From Streptomyces sp. Sge12 (lineage in GTDB: Bacteria > Actinomycetota > Actinomycetes > Streptomycetales > Streptomycetaceae): DNA of 64,000 nucleotides. The notes beneath the pieces were generated by a model. The model searched no databases and was not told the origin of the DNA. It saw only the letters and a program-made list of their open reading frames with translations. This document shows, piece by piece, positions 62,338-64,000 of the stretch (within the stretch, counting starts at the first letter, position 1; the number at the start of each line of letters is the position of its first letter). A program made the position numbers and the translations under genes. The stretch spans positions 6,050,501 through 6,114,500 of the forward strand of contig NZ_CP020555.1 in the NCBI RefSeq assembly GCF_002080455.1. Direction: 5' to 3'.

Positions 62338-64000
62338 GCGTCGACCGTCTTCAGTTCGTAGCGCAGCTCCGCGACCAGCCGCTTGCCGGTGACGGTCAGC
62401 TCGGCCGCCTCCGACAGCCGGTCCAAGGCCCGGTGGATCCGGTCCGAGCCGCCCGGCTCGGCCGCCGCCGTGGCCCGCCGGTACGCCTCCACCGCCACCC
62501 GCTCGTGCACGTCGGCCAGCAGCCGGGACACCGGGACCGGCCGCTCCCGCCACGGCGAGCGGTGCTGCCACTCGCCGTCCAGCGCGTACAGGTCGGCCAC
62601 CTCGGTCAGCGCCCGCAGCCGGGTCCGCCGCCGCCCGGTCAGCAGCGCGAGCGCGGTCTCCCGCACCCCCGCCGCGTACGGCACCCCGAGCGCCCCCGGC
62701 CCGTGCCGGCCGGCCTCGCCCCAGCCGCCCGCCCGGGGGCCGCCCGCGAGCGGGGTCAGCGTGGTCAGCCCGGCGGCCGCCGCCCGGGCGAACTCCGGCA
62801 CCACCTCGTGCAGCAGCGCCCACGCCCGGTCCAGCCTGCCCCGCCACTCCTCGGCCTCGCCCGTGCCGAGGCGGAGCCTGGGCGGGCGGGCGAAGCACTT
62901 GCGGTACGGGTCGAGGTCCTCCAGCGCCACCGGGGCCGCGTCCGGCCCGGGCGACCAGGTCCGTACGGGCTGCCAGCGGGCGTCCCCGGCCGCGGGGCCG
63001 AAACGGTGCTCGGCGCGGCCGTCCCGTACGGCGTACCCCTCGTCGGTGACGTGCAGCGCGGCCCGCCCCTCCGTGCCGGGCTCCCCGAGCCGCAGCAGGC
63101 CCAGCGTCGGCAGGTACACCTCGCCGTCCCGGTAGGCCACCTCCGCGGGCAGCTCCAGCCCGCCGCGCAGCACGGCCGCGGCGCCCAGGGCGGTCAGCCT
63201 GCGCGCCGCCTCCGCGGTGTCCTGCGTACCGCCGCGGGCGGCGTCCAGGGCCGCCAGGACCCAGGTCCGGGTGAAGGGGTGGTCCAGTACGGCGTCCAGC
63301 GCGTCCGCGCCCGCCTCCCCGGCCCGTTCCACGGCGGCCAGCAGCTCCCAGGCGCGCGCCCAGTCCGGGTCGCCGGCGAGGTCCGCGTGCAGCCGGGCCA
63401 GCAGCATCCGGGTCAGTTCCTGCTGGGACCGGGTGAGTTCGGCGGGGTCGGACAGCTCCGGCGCGGTCTCCCGCAGTGCCGTGCGGCCCTCGACCCCGTC
63501 CACGAGCTCGCGCAGGTCGGTGCAGTACACGGAGGGGTTGTCGAAGCCGTTCCGCTCGCGGTAGCGGTGCGTGTAGAGCCCGCCGCCGCACGAACGTACG
63601 ACGGGGCACCGGCGGCACGAGTCGCTGACGCCCGCGAGGCCCAGCTGCCGGGCACGGACCCCGGGATGGGCCGCGACCTGGTCAAAGGCGTGGTCGAAGA
63701 CGTTGAACCCGGTGGCGGCGGCCCCGTCGAAGGCGCTCTTGAGGGAGTCCACCTGCTCCAGGGTCCCGTCGGTCTCGACGACGACCAGGTCGGTGGGCGC
63801 GAGGCCGAGGGACTCGGTGAGGCTGGGGCCGCCGCGCAGGGTGGAGAGGAGGGATTCGAAGAGCCGTACGGGTACCGGGCGCCCCAGCCGGTCCCAGTGG
63901 TCGAAGACCCGCAGCAGCCAGCGCGCGTATGCGTCGGGGGCGCCGTCGGGGCGGGCCGGGGGAGTCTCCCAGGTGCCGTGCGGGAGGAGGAAGTCCACGC
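62334..64000 (-). CDS. fxsB: FxsB family radical SAM/SPASM maturase with HEXXH-like C-terminal domain (5' end outside window)
   Basis: The visible 555 residues are the C-terminal part; the radical SAM CxxxCxxC cluster lies beyond the right edge. DFLLPHGTWETPP, VRLFESLLSTLRGG and VVVETDGTLEQVDSLKSAF are FxsB features, and the SPASM iron-sulphur ligands are in CRRCPVVRSCGGGLYTHRYR and NPSVYC. After a linker, a second domain resembles the HEXXH-motif proteins fused to some FxsB (FxsBH), but the motif site reads TGRRR (62625-62639), so zinc protease activity is probably lost. The FxsA precursor gene is expected just upstream, out of view. Radical SAM chemistry would modify the FxSxx C-terminus. 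Confidence 0.88.
   Translation of the reverse strand, partial: VDFLLPHGTWETPPARPDGAPDAYARWLLRVFDHWDRLGRPVPVRLFESLLSTLRGGPSLTESLGLAPTDLVVVETDGTLEQVDSLKSAFDGAAATGFNVFDHAFDQVAAHPGVRARQLGLAGVSDSCRRCPVVRSCGGGLYTHRYRERNGFDNPSVYCTDLRELVDGVEGRTALRETAPELSDPAELTRSQQELTRMLLARLHADLAGDPDWARAWELLAAVERAGEAGADALDAVLDHPFTRTWVLAALDAARGGTQDTAEAARRLTALGAAAVLRGGLELPAEVAYRDGEVYLPTLGLLRLGEPGTEGRAALHVTDEGYAVRDGRAEHRFGPAAGDARWQPVRTWSPGPDAAPVALEDLDPYRKCFARPPRLRLGTGEAEEWRGRLDRAWALLHEVVPEFARAAAAGLTTLTPLAGGPRAGGWGEAGRHGPGALGVPYAAGVRETALALLTGRRRTRLRALTEVADLYALDGEWQHRSPWRERPVPVSRLLADVHERVAVEAYRRATAAAEPGGSDRIHRALDRLSEAAELTVTGKRLVAELRYELKTVDA

Overview
The window is a 64 kb piece of an actinobacterial chromosome, almost certainly Streptomyces. 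It has very high GC with strong third-position GC bias, many GTG/TTG starts, overlapping ATGA/GTGA junctions, and gene families and order that I recognise from the conserved Streptomyces core (recN-nadK-tlyA, pyrG-Nudix, ald, parA-scpA-scpB-rsuA, tyrA-cmk-plsC-der, a sepF paralogue). No insertion sequence, prophage, CRISPR array, rRNA or tRNA was found. Gene calls are from reading the sequence; no database search was run.

Layout. 1-12.3 kb: end of a TPR protein, DUF1015 protein, HAD phosphatase, an iron-box-controlled FecCD-type siderophore ABC transporter, a sterol-carrier-domain protein, and the tlyA-nadK-recN housekeeping row plus a glycosyltransferase. 12.3-17.4 kb (minus strand): PucR-type regulator, FAD-linked oxidase and a GH15 hydrolase. 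17.8-29.0 kb: pyrG, Nudix ADP-ribose hydrolase, a STAND/TPR protein, ald, then a chromosome-segregation row (ParA, small DNA-binding-like protein, ScpA, ScpB, RsuA-type pseudouridine synthase). 29.1-34.0 kb: a tight NAD-salvage/ADP-ribose operon (PnuC, NadR-like enzyme, NrtR, ADP-ribosylglycohydrolase, RlaP-type nucleotidyltransferase) behind a candidate NrtR operator, facing a second RlaP-type nucleotidyltransferase. 34.0-41.2 kb: Rieske lipoprotein, DUF952, YidB-like protein, tyrA, cmk, plsC-like, der, two uncharacterised proteins. 41.5-54.5 kb: Rpf-like muralytic protein, secreted protein, WYL regulator, PAP2 phosphatase, PIG-V-like glycosyltransferase, MFS exporter, acyl-CoA dehydrogenase, SepF paralogue, DUF5685, DUF1684 and a streptogrisin-like protease.

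54.5-64.0 kb is the most interesting accessory block. A five-gene minus-strand operon runs from the right edge: FxsB-type radical SAM/SPASM maturase (5' end outside the window), AAC(3)-fold acetyltransferase, TIR-like FxsC, the giant FxsT (ParA-like GTPase + TIR + NB-ARC + TPR) and a DUF4231/SLATT membrane protein. A SLOG-fold gene converges on it. This is an FxSxx-COOH type peptide-maturation and signalling locus fused to a SLATT/SLOG pair. The C-terminal HEXXH-like domain of FxsB appears to have lost its zinc-protease motif.

Recurrent features include strong hairpin terminators between convergent or adjacent units and a dispersed GC-rich palindromic element found 3' of three genes, one copy of which has expanded into a 29-bp tandem repeat.
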